Below are positions 35,951 through 45,938 of a DNA stretch of 64,000 bases, one piece after another. Every line of letters begins with the position of its first letter. Position 1 is the stretch's first letter. Source of the stretch: Lysinibacillus pakistanensis (GTDB lineage: Bacteria; Bacillota; Bacilli; Bacillales_A; Planococcaceae); the NCBI RefSeq assembly GCF_030123245.1, contig NZ_CP126101.1:4958501-5022500 (forward strand). Reading direction: 5' to 3'. Both the position numbers and the translations under genes were made by a program. The notes beneath the pieces were generated by a model. The model was not told where the DNA came from and did not search any database. It saw nothing but the letters and a program-made list of their open reading frames with translations.

Positions 35951-36350
35951 GAGGTGCCCTTTAATTTTAAAGTCACCATGTTGATTCTATTCGTAACTTG
36001 TGTTGCTTTGAAACATTATATTTCTTTGCTTCACGTTTATAACCCACCATTCAGCTGTAGGTACTTGAACACTCCCTCGCATATCATTTCAATAGAAACA
36101 AAAAAGGACCACTACTGCGTTTAGCAAGTGAGCCTGATTTATCCTCAAAAAGTTGTTTTTCGTGGAAAAGTCATCTTTATTATCGTGCAACAGAATTCAG
36201 GGTCTACTCCTGATTTGATATTGTCATATGAGTTCCTTTATAAGAAGTTGTATTATGAATATATGTGATACGAGATGTGAGCCTCTGCTCGAAAAGCTGC
36301 TACCAAAAGATAAAATCCAAATATAGCAATATAAAAGGGGGGAACGATTG
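35951..36350. other. Intergenic region before the Crp/Fnr gene
   Basis: No gene recognised in 400 bases. It probably contains the junction where the permease was truncated and the promoter of the regulator gene. Confidence 0.3.
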
Positions 36351-37043
36351 ATGGATCGCATTCAATATTTGTCTCAGTTTAACCTGCTGCGTTCACTTTC
36401 CATGGAAGATTTGATCACAATGGACGAATTGACTTCGATCACAACTTTTCCAAAACATACGTTCATTCAAACACCTGAAACGTTCACTGAAGAGCTGTAC
36501 TTTGTGAAGAAGGGAAAAGTACGTCTTTATCAACTAAATAATGAGGGCAAGCAATTCACTTTGGATATTTTGAGCGAGGGGAACATCTTTGGTGAGATAG
36601 GTGATATTTCATTGGGTACACGGGAACTATTTATTGAAACGATCGAAGAAAGTGACATTTGTGTAATGGACAAAGAGCGGTTCGAGAGCTACCTCATTCG
36701 ATGCCCACGATTCATGATGAATATGATTAAAGCCATGAGTGAACGGTTATCATACATGAGCAGCCTCGTCCAAAATCTAGCCATTGGAAAATTGCATGAT
36801 AAAATCATTCATGTTCTGGTGGAACTTTCTGATCGGTTCGGAGTTTGGGATGAAGGTAACGATTACTGTCGAATCGACATGCTTATTTCCCATCAGGAGA
36901 TTGCTCACTTGGTTGGAGCTTCAAGAGAAGCCGTGTCCGTGGCTCTAAAGGAACTTTCGGAGACCAGTATAATCCGTACAGGATTCCGTACAGTGGCCAT
37001 TTGCCGTACCATTCTCGCGTCAGGGCAAAGTTTGCTCAAATAA
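36351..37043 (+). CDS. Crp/Fnr family transcriptional regulator
   Basis: A 230-residue regulator. The N-terminal cyclic-nucleotide-binding-like barrel (residues 25-130, with YFVKKGKVRLYQLNNEGK and LSEGNIFGEIGDIS) is followed by the dimer helix and a C-terminal winged helix (SHQEIAHLVGASREAVSVALKEL). There is no N-terminal cysteine cluster, so it is not an Fnr-type iron-sulfur sensor. The ATG is placed after AAAGGGGGG; a TTG one codon earlier is also in frame. It lies upstream of the peroxiredoxin-like gene, a possible target. Confidence 0.87.
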   Translation: MDRIQYLSQFNLLRSLSMEDLITMDELTSITTFPKHTFIQTPETFTEELYFVKKGKVRLYQLNNEGKQFTLDILSEGNIFGEIGDISLGTRELFIETIEESDICVMDKERFESYLIRCPRFMMNMIKAMSERLSYMSSLVQNLAIGKLHDKIIHVLVELSDRFGVWDEGNDYCRIDMLISHQEIAHLVGASREAVSVALKELSETSIIRTGFRTVAICRTILASGQSLLK

Positions 37044-37135
37044 TAGAAACTTGTAACCTAAATTACATCTTTTCATTTCGTCCACCCCGTATTATTGAGA
37101 AGAGTTAAATAATATGACGAAATGGAGAGATCTCG

Positions 37136-37795
37136 ATGAAAAATTCACCTCTTTCACCCTTACACTTTGAATTGGATAACGCCACTAAACAGATGGAAAA
37201 AATGCTCACTCCAGAAACGGTAACGATGTTTGAACAATCAATCATTCAATTGAGAGCATCAGGTCTCGCCACTGGCCTGAAGGTTGGAACAAAAGCGCCC
37301 GATTTTTCGCTGAAAGATCAGAACGGTACAAATGTTACCTTGTTTGATTATACGGCACACGGCCCTGTTATCCTGCTGTTCTATCGGGGAGTTTGGTGTC
37401 CGTTTTGCAATATTACTCTACGCGCTTATCAGCAAGCATCAGAACTATTTGAAGCATCAGGAGCTCGGATACTTGCGATAAGTCCGCAATCCCCAGACTA
37501 TTCAACGACTATGCAAACGAATAACAGTATCACCTTTCCAGTTTTAAGCGATACTGGTAACAAAGTTGCATCTCGATACAACATCGTATTCGAGCTTTCC
37601 GAATCGATACGCAACGTTTACCAGTCCCTTGGTATTTCACTTGACGATTATAATGGCGATTCCTCTTGGACGCTTCCACTTCCAACAACTTTTGTCATTG
37701 ATCGCGCGAACATCATTCGCCTAGCCTATATCGAAGCTGACTATAAACGGAGACTGGAGCCTTCAAAAGTATTGGACATGCTGGCCTCCCTTTAA
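37136..37795 (+). CDS. Peroxiredoxin-like (AhpC/TSA) protein
   Basis: A 219-residue thioredoxin-fold protein. A 50-residue helical leader is followed by KAPDFSLKDQNGTNVTLFDY and the active site YRGVWCPFCN, which has a CxxC pair rather than the usual single peroxidatic Cys. GARILAISPQSPDYS and SWTLPLPTTFVID complete the domain. It probably reduces peroxides or disulfides. It follows the Crp/Fnr gene by about 90 bases on the same strand, with its own GGAGAG site. Confidence 0.85.
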   Translation: MKNSPLSPLHFELDNATKQMEKMLTPETVTMFEQSIIQLRASGLATGLKVGTKAPDFSLKDQNGTNVTLFDYTAHGPVILLFYRGVWCPFCNITLRAYQQASELFEASGARILAISPQSPDYSTTMQTNNSITFPVLSDTGNKVASRYNIVFELSESIRNVYQSLGISLDDYNGDSSWTLPLPTTFVIDRANIIRLAYIEADYKRRLEPSKVLDMLASL

Positions 37796-38134
37796 GGTCT
37801 GTAATCATAATTGGGGCTTCTCATGCAATTTGATGACAAGATTCCGATTCCGAATTCTAGTGTAAATCTGAAGGGAGCCTGACAGAATCATTTACATCTC
37901 AATCTTCTTCTGCCTGACTTGTTTTTTTCTCATAACAGAATGTGGGGTCTTATAATTCATAACTGTTCCCTCCTTACTACATGACAAAAGCGAAGAGGCA
38001 AGTATAAGACGCCCATCTAAGACTTGAGAAAACGATAAGGATAGGTAAAGATCATCTGGTCGTATAAGACTGATTAGTGAAGACTACCAATCAGTGGAGA
38101 ATGGAAAACCCCCACTGATTGAAGTTTCACTTTA
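37796..38134. other. Intergenic region with a possible truncated ORF and hairpin
   Basis: On the minus strand 37892-37960 is a 22-codon ORF (MNYKTPHSVMRKKQVRQKKI) behind a strong GGAGGG site. It lies directly downstream of the frameshifted lipoprotein gene, where a permease gene would be expected, so it may be a cut-off gene start. A 9-bp hairpin at 38089-38120 lies just after the lipoprotein stop. Confidence 0.4.
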
Positions 38135-39117
38135 TTATTTTTGTACTAATTTAATAATTTGTTCTGCCATGTGCTCTGCTTGATTGATAACAGAGATTGG
38201 ATCTGCTGAGAAGAAGTACTTCCCATCAAATGTAATCACTTTGTTATTTTTTACGACATCCAAGTTTTCCCATGTAAAAGTCGTTTCATATTCTTGACCA
38301 TAATCTAAAACACCTACATAATCACCTACATAGTCACCTACAATTTCCCATGAAATACGTTGCTTCTGCCAATCTCCGTTGCTATCTTCAATTAGCTTTT
38401 GAATAGATGTCGGTGCTTTAAGCTTTAATAAATCATACATTGCTTCACCGCCTGAATTACCACTTGGAATCACCGCAATTTCTTTCTCTGCTAACGTAAA
38501 GAGTGAGAATGTTATGCCTTCTGGGATTACGGCTTTGATTTTTTCTTCAGCTACCTTTGCACGTGCCGTGTAATCTACTATAAACTTCTTCGCATCCTCT
38601 TGGTGATTTAACATTTCGCCAATTGCTATAATTTCTGCTTCCACATTGTCGTAGCTAGCCGTACTGAACACAATAGTCGGTGCAATTTTTTTATATTGCT
38701 CTATATTTTTTTCAGCAAATGTAATAATTAAATCTGGTTTTAGACTAGCAGCAGTTTCTAAATATACAGATCTTCATTTCCAAGATCTACAATGTCCTGT
38801 CCTTGATAGTAATCCTTTAAAAATTCTCCATAATCAATGACCTTTGTTGTTGAAGCAACTGGTACAACACCTACAGCTAATACGTGGCCTAAATCCCAAT
38901 CCACAATTACACGTTGTGGGTCCATTGGTATTTCTACTTTACGCCCAACCGAGTCTGTTACAATACGTGTTGTTTCAGTCATTGTAGATTCCTTGTCATC
39001 TTTTGTACCTTCTTGTTCTTGAGATGTATCCTCATTTTTGCTACCACAAGCCGCCATTACCAGCAGTAGACTTATTAACAACATTATCATTACGGATTTT
39101 TTTATGTACTTATCCAT
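38135..39117 (-). pseudogene. Siderophore-binding lipoprotein gene broken by a frameshift
   Basis: Two adjacent frames encode one class III substrate-binding lipoprotein. The first (39117-38758) has a signal peptide with lipobox VMAAC and the N-terminal lobe up to LGNEDLYI. The second continues LETAASLKPDLIITFAEKN and runs to the normal end (IKLVQK, 38135). One T missing in the run at about 38760 explains the break, turning ATTTTAG into ATTTAG. This may be true decay or a sequencing error. A Fur box precedes it. The product also carries a small in-frame repeat, VGDYVGDYVG. Confidence 0.85.
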
Positions 39118-39155
39118 TATCCTTCTCCTTTAAATACGTATTGTATTTCATTATA

Positions 39156-39178
39156 TTGAAAATGATTCTCATTTTCAA
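39156..39178. promoter_or_regulatory. Fur box
   Basis: TTGAAAATGATTCTCATTTTCAA (given here in parts: TTGAAAATGA, TTC, TCATTTTCAA) is a perfect 10-bp inverted repeat matching the Fur consensus, about 40 bases before the broken lipoprotein gene. Confidence 0.88.
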
Positions 39179-39512
39179 TTAATTGTTTTAGAATATTATG
39201 GAACTATACAACATTTAAACAACTATATTTTTTTATCTACAGATTCCAAAACCACGAAAGTACCATCTACTCAATGAGCTTTAACGATAAGTAAAATCCT
39301 TGAAAATTAATATTTGGAAAAAACTAATACTTAAAGGTGGTATAAGGGGCTTTCTCAAAAACAAAGTATTTTACGATAAATAAAAAGAATCCATTTTGAA
39401 AAAAAGACTGATCAAAATAGATTCTTCTAAGTAGATATTAATATCGGTTTTATATAAAAATTCGATCATTTTCCACCTGTGTCCTTCATAATTGGGCCCT
39501 TTTGAATTTTCC
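39179..39512. other. Intergenic region holding a dispersed repeat (family A)
   Basis: At 39382-39427 a hairpin unit AAGAATCCATTTTG ... CAAAATAGATTCTT with a tail to about 39500 matches the element at 52897-53030. Nothing else is seen. Confidence 0.55.
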
Positions 39513-39965
39513 TCAATTTTGGCTGAGTTGTTCCGCCAAACCGATTAGAAGTCCTTCGATTCCACGAATGTAGCAGAGCCGATACGAGTCCTCATACTGA
39601 ACCACTTCGCCAACGAGCTGAGCACCATGCTTAGTGAGTCTGGATACCATTTCATCAATGTCTTCAACGGTGAACATGACGCGTAGATAACCGAGTGCGT
39701 TTACAGGAGCATTTCGGTGATCTGAAATAGTAGATGGGGTGAGAAATCGAGAAAGTTCAAGTCTGCTGTGGCCATCTGGGGTAACCATCATAGCAATTTC
39801 TACGCACTGAGAACCCAATCCCGTTACGCGACCAGCCCATTCACCTTCGACAGTGGCTCGCCCTTCGAGATTCAAGCCAATCTCCTCGAAGAAAGAGATT
39901 GCGTCATCAAGGGATTCTACAACGATGCTGACATTGTCCATTCTTAGTAATTTGTTTTTTTTCAT
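39513..39965 (-). CDS. VOC family protein
   Basis: A 150-residue glyoxalase/bleomycin-resistance-fold protein with two beta-alpha-beta-beta-beta modules (MDNVSIVVESLDDAISFFEE and LGYLRVMFTVEDIDEMVSRL, closing with YIRGIEGLLIGLAEQL). Usual metal ligands are only partly visible, with Glu in SRLELSRF. Function cannot be fixed; binding or modifying a small molecule is likely. An AAGGAGA site precedes the ATG. Confidence 0.83.
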   Translation of the reverse strand: MKKNKLLRMDNVSIVVESLDDAISFFEEIGLNLEGRATVEGEWAGRVTGLGSQCVEIAMMVTPDGHSRLELSRFLTPSTISDHRNAPVNALGYLRVMFTVEDIDEMVSRLTKHGAQLVGEVVQYEDSYRLCYIRGIEGLLIGLAEQLSQN

Positions 39966-40127
39966 AGTCTAATCTCCTTATGAAAATTTATTATCTAATC
40001 ACCTTCATAATTATTCTATTTAAAAATCAATCATAAAGTTGTTTGATTTTGTTTTAAAAATATAAGAGCCTGCTACAATTTAGTTGGCAGTTATTCGACT
40101 AAAGCACCTGTTAGTTTAACTAACCCT

Positions 40128-40904
40128 TTAGCTCTCTCGCCTACATTGTATAGCGCTTTCTTTTTCAGAAATACCCTTTTGTATTGTAACTTTATTAATT
40201 TTAACACCATTTTCTGGAGTATCAGTCAACGTGATATGGATTCTATCAAAGGGAGTGTCACCATGATGTGCACTATAGTTTAACGCACTTGCATGAACAA
40301 TATGTCTCCTTGTATCGCCATCTATTCTTTCAACTTTATCTATTTTGGGACACATGATAAAATCTGAGTAAGTTTCATCAAGATAGGAAAAATATCTGGT
40401 ATATAAAGTTTCTTCAAGCAACTCTTCTTTTGGTGCCCCAACACTTTCATATTTCCAGCCAACTAAGAGCCAATCATAAAGTTCTACTGATTTCAATCGA
40501 ACCTTTTTATTATTACTTGTATATATAACCTCACCATCTGCAATTGTGCATGTCTTCAATTGGTTTAGGGATACACAATTATAAGCTGGTTCAATAACTG
40601 CAACATCTCCGTTTTTCATTTTTATTTTCAATATCGAGATAATGGAAGTTTTATTTAACTCTAACTCAATTGCTCCTTCGGAAGGACTTGATGTGTTTAT
40701 CCAGTTAACAACCTTACCGATAATCACTTCCTCATATCCATCATTTTCCTTAAACAAACGAGTTTCCCCGTTTAAACGGTTTACTTGAATAAATGAAACA
40801 TCCTCTTTTTCTAATTGTGGTTGAATACTCGCCTTTACTAACAGCAATTGCATCGGGAAAAATAATCCAAAAATCACCATGACTGGTATGACTAACTTTC
40901 TCAA
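40128..40904 (-). CDS. Secreted or membrane-anchored hypothetical protein
   Basis: A 258-residue protein with an N-terminal signal/anchor (residues 3-24). The rest is beta-rich and extracellular, with LNGETRLFKENDGYEEVIIG, the segment SYLDETYSDFIMCPKIDKVE, and the C-terminal DTPFDRIHITLTDTPENGVK. The start is TTG behind GAGGTGG. I do not recognise the family with confidence; the C-terminus recalls small Bacillus DUF-type secreted proteins. It stands alone. Confidence 0.55.
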   Translation of the reverse strand: MRKLVIPVMVIFGLFFPMQLLLVKASIQPQLEKEDVSFIQVNRLNGETRLFKENDGYEEVIIGKVVNWINTSSPSEGAIELELNKTSIISILKIKMKNGDVAVIEPAYNCVSLNQLKTCTIADGEVIYTSNNKKVRLKSVELYDWLLVGWKYESVGAPKEELLEETLYTRYFSYLDETYSDFIMCPKIDKVERIDGDTRRHIVHASALNYSAHHGDTPFDRIHITLTDTPENGVKINKVTIQKGISEKESAIQCRRES

Positions 40905-41106
40905 GAATTATCGCCACCTCTAATGTGAATTTTGTAGGTATTTTCCCCTTATTATGATAAATAAATACTTAAAGAATATAGATGCAAATAATCAGATTCC
41001 GATACAAAACTGAACGTCATTCAAAAGCCTTTCTTGTTACTAAATCGCCCTTTAACTCAATAAAATATTAAGCAACTTTTGTCTACACATACCTTACAAT
41101 ATATTA

Positions 41107-41150
41107 AAAAACCACCTTATAGTGTAAAATTACACCATAAGGTGGTTTTA
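41107..41150. repeat. Strong hairpin before the 122-residue membrane protein gene
   Basis: AAAACCACCTTAT-A-GTGTAA pairs with TTACAC-C-ATAAGGTGGTTTT, about 19 paired bases with one mismatch. It may be a terminator facing either way, or part of a repeat. Confidence 0.55.
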
Positions 41151-41179
41151 CCTTAACTTTAATATGGGGGATATATAAA

Positions 41180-41548
41180 TTGAAGAGGTTGATTATAGGT
41201 ATTTTATCTTTATTTCCAGTTCCTTTCTTATTTCATTTCTACGAATATAATAGTCATCTTGCTAGGCAACACGCTGATTTTTTGTTTCCGGTATTTTTAG
41301 TGTTCATAATTGTTGTAGGTATATCATCGAGAAACATTAAACTTCCTTTGTTCTTTGGCTTGAATTTTATTATGACCATTATTTCTTTGATATCTGGCTA
41401 TTTTTTTATAGTTGATGATGGAGGTTGGTTTAAACCCTTTGGCAGAGATGCTGCCATTATATTTGTTTCAATTATTTATATTTTAGGGCAATTAATTATA
41501 AGAGTATTTAGCAAGCACGGTCATACTAACAGCCAAAGTAATAAGTAA
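41180..41548 (+). CDS. Membrane protein, 122 residues
   Basis: Four hydrophobic segments (about residues 3-20, 34-48, 56-75, 87-108) with a hydrophilic tail. The start is TTG behind TGGGGGA. Family not recognised; similar small integral membrane proteins are common in Bacillaceae. Confidence 0.6.
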   Translation: MKRLIIGILSLFPVPFLFHFYEYNSHLARQHADFLFPVFLVFIIVVGISSRNIKLPLFFGLNFIMTIISLISGYFFIVDDGGWFKPFGRDAAIIFVSIIYILGQLIIRVFSKHGHTNSQSNK

Positions 41549-41938
41549 ATATGAAACGAAATGAAGTAATTCTTCGTTATAATGGGTTGCTAATGGGTGC
41601 TTTTCTTCAACATGGAATTCCACTGTAGCTTTAAAATAAAGTTTGGTTAAATTAACCCAACCTGAGAAAAAGTTTAAAGAGCATGGATTGAAAAAAGATC
41701 AATCAAAACATGCTCTTATTTAATGTGGTAGATTAAATTCTTTATAAAAAAGTTTGATTATTTTTGAAACCCTTGTTGCACAAAAGCCCCCATTAGCCAT
41801 CCATGAAGCGTAAAAATCAGCACTTCACCACAGAAAATGAAAGATGATTATGTTCTTTATTGGGAGTTCAATAAGTAATACCATTCATTTAAGAGAGGGC
41901 TAACTACCATACGCAGCTTCGGCGATGTTGACCTGTAA
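41549..41938. repeat. Intergenic region holding dispersed repeat family A
   Basis: From about 41620 to 41800 the sequence follows the same order as 52835-53030: CTGTAGCTTTAAAATAAAGTTTGG, a hairpin (AGAGCATG ... CATGCTCT at 41678-41718), then TTTATAAAAAAGTTTGATTATTTTTG. Confidence 0.6.
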
Positions 41939-42487
41939 TCAGGGAGCAAAGACCTCTGGATTATCGTTTCGCCATGCGCCTATGCAGCCAATTAGACAGA
42001 CCGTGTAGCTTCTCATCACACTATCAATTTCACTGTCCGCATATTCAATTGCGATATTTATTCCCGGCTTTCGCCATGCCAAAATTCGACCGGAAAATCC
42101 AGGCCACTTACATTCTTCATCCATTTCAGGTTGACCATATGCCTTTATTAACTGATCTGGTGTTGAGCTCATCGTGATTCCCTTGGGAAGCTTTCCGGAA
42201 AACGGAGCTTTAATTCTGTCATCCGACCCGGGCGCAAGAAAATGTATGGCGCCAATGATCCATTCATCTTGATCTGTATATTTGAGTCCAGTCAGATCAT
42301 TTATTTTGGGTGCGCGATAAATATCGATGCGTATTGATGTTTTCACAGACCAGATAATATCGTCTTTGAAATAGCTGTTCGGGGTTGGCATTCGCTTGAC
42401 ACCGAATGATTGCAGCAAAGCTTGAATATTTCTGGGATTATACGGATGGCCAAGCATTTCAATAAGCAATTCAGATGGTTCTTTCAT
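41939..42487 (-). CDS. Hypothetical protein, 182 residues
   Basis: A soluble protein with no signal peptide. Landmarks are ELLIEMLGHPYNPRNIQALL, WSVKTSIRIDIYRAPKINDL, FSGKLPKGITMSSTPDQLIK and GRILAWRKPGINIAIEY. The TPDQLIKAYGQPE segment resembles the folding-repeat style of immunity-type proteins. I do not recognise a family. The frame opens at 42526; the ATG at 42487 follows AAAGGAG. Base composition appears richer in G and C than its neighbours, suggesting transfer. Confidence 0.6.
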   Translation of the reverse strand: MKEPSELLIEMLGHPYNPRNIQALLQSFGVKRMPTPNSYFKDDIIWSVKTSIRIDIYRAPKINDLTGLKYTDQDEWIIGAIHFLAPGSDDRIKAPFSGKLPKGITMSSTPDQLIKAYGQPEMDEECKWPGFSGRILAWRKPGINIAIEYADSEIDSVMRSYTVCLIGCIGAWRNDNPEVFAP

Positions 42488-42697
42488 GTGTATATCCACT
42501 CCTTTCGCTTCATGTAAGAGACACAACGTGATGAAATCGTAGTATCCTTGAGCGAACTTTTTTCTGATAATACCATCCCCCGTCTCGATGCCAGGGTAAA
42601 ATAGTTGGCTCTGTATTAATCCTTATATTCTACATTGCTAACAATTCCCCCTTTTTCTACTATACTGCGCAGTTATACAAGTAGGGGGTGAACAGTT
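42488..42697. other. Intergenic, nothing recognised
   Basis: No ORF or repeat recognised; a TAGGGGGTG site near the end precedes a small ORF. Confidence 0.3.
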
Positions 42698-42832
42698 TTG
42701 CGGACGGGATCAAGTCCCACGGGCCAGACGTTCTACCCCGACTACTGTAATAATAAGACCTATAAGAAAATGGTCAACCAGAAAAATCTGGCTAACCTTA
42801 TATTACCAACAGACCATAGTGGAGTAACTTGA
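42698..42832 (+). CDS. Small ORF, 44 residues
   Basis: A TTG-initiated frame 8 bases after GGGGGTG. The product begins MRTGSSPTGQTFYPDYCNN, continues KTYKKMVNQKNLANLIL, and ends HSGVT. Codon use looks coding and the first 60 bases are unusually GC-rich. No family recognised. It could be a short secreted or leader peptide, or a relic. Confidence 0.4.
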   Translation: MRTGSSPTGQTFYPDYCNNKTYKKMVNQKNLANLILPTDHSGVT

Positions 42833-42933
42833 AAGGTATTAAGGTATTTGGTTTTTCTGTTAAAGTATAGTTGAGATTGTGAAGGATTGTCCTTAAACTA
42901 AACAATAGAAAGAGACTTAAAGGGGTATTCTAG

Positions 42934-43065
42934 ATGGATTATAACTTTATTGAAAACATTCAATCGTTTTATTCTGACCTTTCCATTGAAGACTTCGGGC
43001 TCCTCATATTAAAACAGTCGGTAAAAATGGTGAAATTCGCTGAATATGAGGGGAAATTATCTTAG
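42934..43065 (+). CDS. Small ORF, 43 residues
   Basis: An ATG 7 bases after AAAGGGG, beginning MDYNFIENIQSFYSDLSIED and ending FAEYEGKLS. The same frame continues past the TAG with plausible coding sequence for about 14 codons, so the gene may be truncated by a nonsense change. Acidic, soluble; family not recognised. Confidence 0.4.
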   Translation: MDYNFIENIQSFYSDLSIEDFGLLILKQSVKMVKFAEYEGKLS

Positions 43066-43204
43066 CGTGAAATGGTCATTTATTGGGTTGTGCATTTCAT
43101 CCGGAATTAAACGTGATTCAAGAATTCTAGAATATTTTGTATCCTATGGTATGACTTGCGAAATCTGTTTTCATATAGTACAGTATGGTTAAAATTTAAA
43201 TAAC

Positions 43205-43438
43205 TGAACACGATGATGGGAAGTAGTAGCAAGCACGTTTTTTTAAGAGAGTCAGCGGTTGGTGGAAGCTGATAGAAGCACTTGTGAATCCGTCCTGGAG
43301 TTGCACAGTCGAAGTAATGTAAGTAGGCTGTAGCCGGCTGAAATGCCGTTATGAAATAAGTGGATTAGGTATATGCCTAATCAATTAGGGTGGCAACGCG
43401 GGTAGCTCTCGTCCCTTCTTAGGGATGGGGGCTTTTTT
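43205..43438 (+). ncRNA. T-box leader controlling serS (serine)
   Basis: A full T-box riboswitch. Stem I includes the AGTAGTA and AGAGAGTC elements and the specifier codon TCC (Ser) at 43289-43291, set as GAATCCGTCCTGGAG. The T-box sequence AGGGTGGCAACGCGGG is at 43387-43402, where TGGC can pair with the GCCA end of tRNA-Ser. A terminator hairpin (43404-43433) with a T run is mutually exclusive with the antiterminator. Uncharged tRNA-Ser should allow read-through into serS. Confidence 0.92.
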
Positions 43439-43523
43439 GTGTTTATTTTGATTCAAAGCGGAGCTATTCGAGTTTAGCTTGCAACGCAATTACACCAAGA
43501 CTTAATGGATGCAGTGTCATTAA

Positions 43524-44822
<1,299 letters not shown>

Positions 44823-45273
44823 ATAACGGGTAAAGGCTATTTTAGATATCCTTTAACAGGTAATTGTATTGCCTTTTTGTCGATTTACAGATGCTTTTAA
44901 TAGTATCAAGTGGTGTAAACGCCGTGGAATTGAAAAAAATGCTTTATTTCTTAAAGGAATTTTAGCGAGACTAAAAAAGATGTTACTATAATCAAGGATG
45001 GGGTGCATTAGAAAAAATTTAGAAATGACATTTTGCAGCTCTTTCGTATTTTCCACTATTCCGCAATCTGGCGCTTTTCTTTAATAAGGAAAGCGTCTTT
45101 ATTCATGGAAAGGACCAGATTGTTGAGGAACGTTTTCAATAAAATTGGATATTATTGTTGAATTATAGAGTAAGATTGTGAAGTTTCTCACTTAAATTAA
45201 CGTACAGATTAGTTTAATAAAGACTATACAATAAATAGATTGCCATGTATAAAAATCTAAGGGAGAGACGCAA
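44823..45273. other. Intergenic region with repeat family B copy 1
   Basis: No credible ORF. The family B repeat occupies 45058-45147; a ribosome site AAGGGAGAG closes the region before the DUF5071 gene. Confidence 0.4.
45058..45147. repeat. Dispersed repeat family B, copy 1
   Basis: The unit reads CGCAATCTGGCGCTTTTCTT, TAATAAGGAAAGCGTC..., GAGGAACGTTTTCA. It matches 45729-45812 in direct orientation and 54423-54488 in reverse. A small internal hairpin is formed by GCTTTTC / GGAAAGC. Confidence 0.65.
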
Positions 45274-45660
45274 ATGGAAAACTTTGAAGATCTTTTGCCA
45301 AGACATAAGCATGATCATGATAGAGTAGAAATGATAAAAAAAATGGATAGAGATAAAATATTGCCTTTACTGCCTAACCTTCTCGAATGGATTCAAGATA
45401 TGAATTGGCCAGTGACACCAAGGGTATTAGAATTACTTTTAACTTTTCCAGAAGAAATTGCCCCACATGTGCAAGATGTTTTATCTTCAGATGATGATAA
45501 CTGGAAGTGGTTTATTCTACATTTTTTAATTATCAAATTGCCAGTAGAGTCAAGAGTTCAGTTTAGAGAGTATTTAACAAGAGTGGCTGAAACACCTACA
45601 GATAATGAACTCGCAGAAGAACTTAATGAAATTGCAAAAGAGATTTTGGAAACAATCTAG
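45274..45660 (+). CDS. DUF5071 domain protein
   Basis: A 128-residue helical protein matching DUF5071: DLLPRHKHDHDRVEMIKKMD at the start, ILPLLPNLLEWIQDMNWPVT as the family core, and DDNWKWFILHFLI near the end. HEAT-like helical repeats of this kind are found as stand-alone proteins of unknown function, some near toxin/immunity genes. It is flanked on both sides by copies of repeat family B in the same orientation, so it may have moved or been duplicated as a cassette. Confidence 0.78.
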   Translation: MENFEDLLPRHKHDHDRVEMIKKMDRDKILPLLPNLLEWIQDMNWPVTPRVLELLLTFPEEIAPHVQDVLSSDDDNWKWFILHFLIIKLPVESRVQFREYLTRVAETPTDNELAEELNEIAKEILETI

Positions 45661-45728
45661 AAAAATATCCCTATTTAATTAACGAGGTGCTTTACTTTAA
45701 CAAGCAAAAGACAAATCACAGAATTGAT

Positions 45729-45812
45729 ATTCAGCGATCGGGTGCATTTCTCTAATAAGGAATGCGTCTATTTGCATTGAAGGGCTATATTTTTGAGGAA
45801 CGTTTTCATTCA
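45729..45812. repeat. Dispersed repeat family B, copy 2
   Basis: GCGATCGGGTGCATTTCTCT, then AATAAGGAATGCGTC, then GAGGAACGTTTTCAT; a direct repeat of 45058-45147. Confidence 0.65.
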
Positions 45813-45938
45813 CTTTAAGGAAACATTTACCCCCCATTTTCATTCTCTATATTGAGATTATGAATAATTGTATTTAAAACAAAAAGGGAGCTGAGATTAT
45901 ATTTCTAGCTCCCTTTAGTCTGTATTTGTAACAAGTCC

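Noticed and set aside
35538..35964. Three overlapping plus-strand frames
   Set aside because: They are antisense to the FtsX-like permease fragment, whose protein sequence is clearly recognisable on the other strand.
42700..42730. GC-rich stretch considered as a tRNA 3' end
   Set aside because: No cloverleaf can be drawn and the stretch is in a reading frame; no tRNA was found in the window.
44853..45056. 67-codon minus-strand frame after serS
   Set aside because: No ribosome site and no family resemblance; it ends at the edge of a dispersed repeat.
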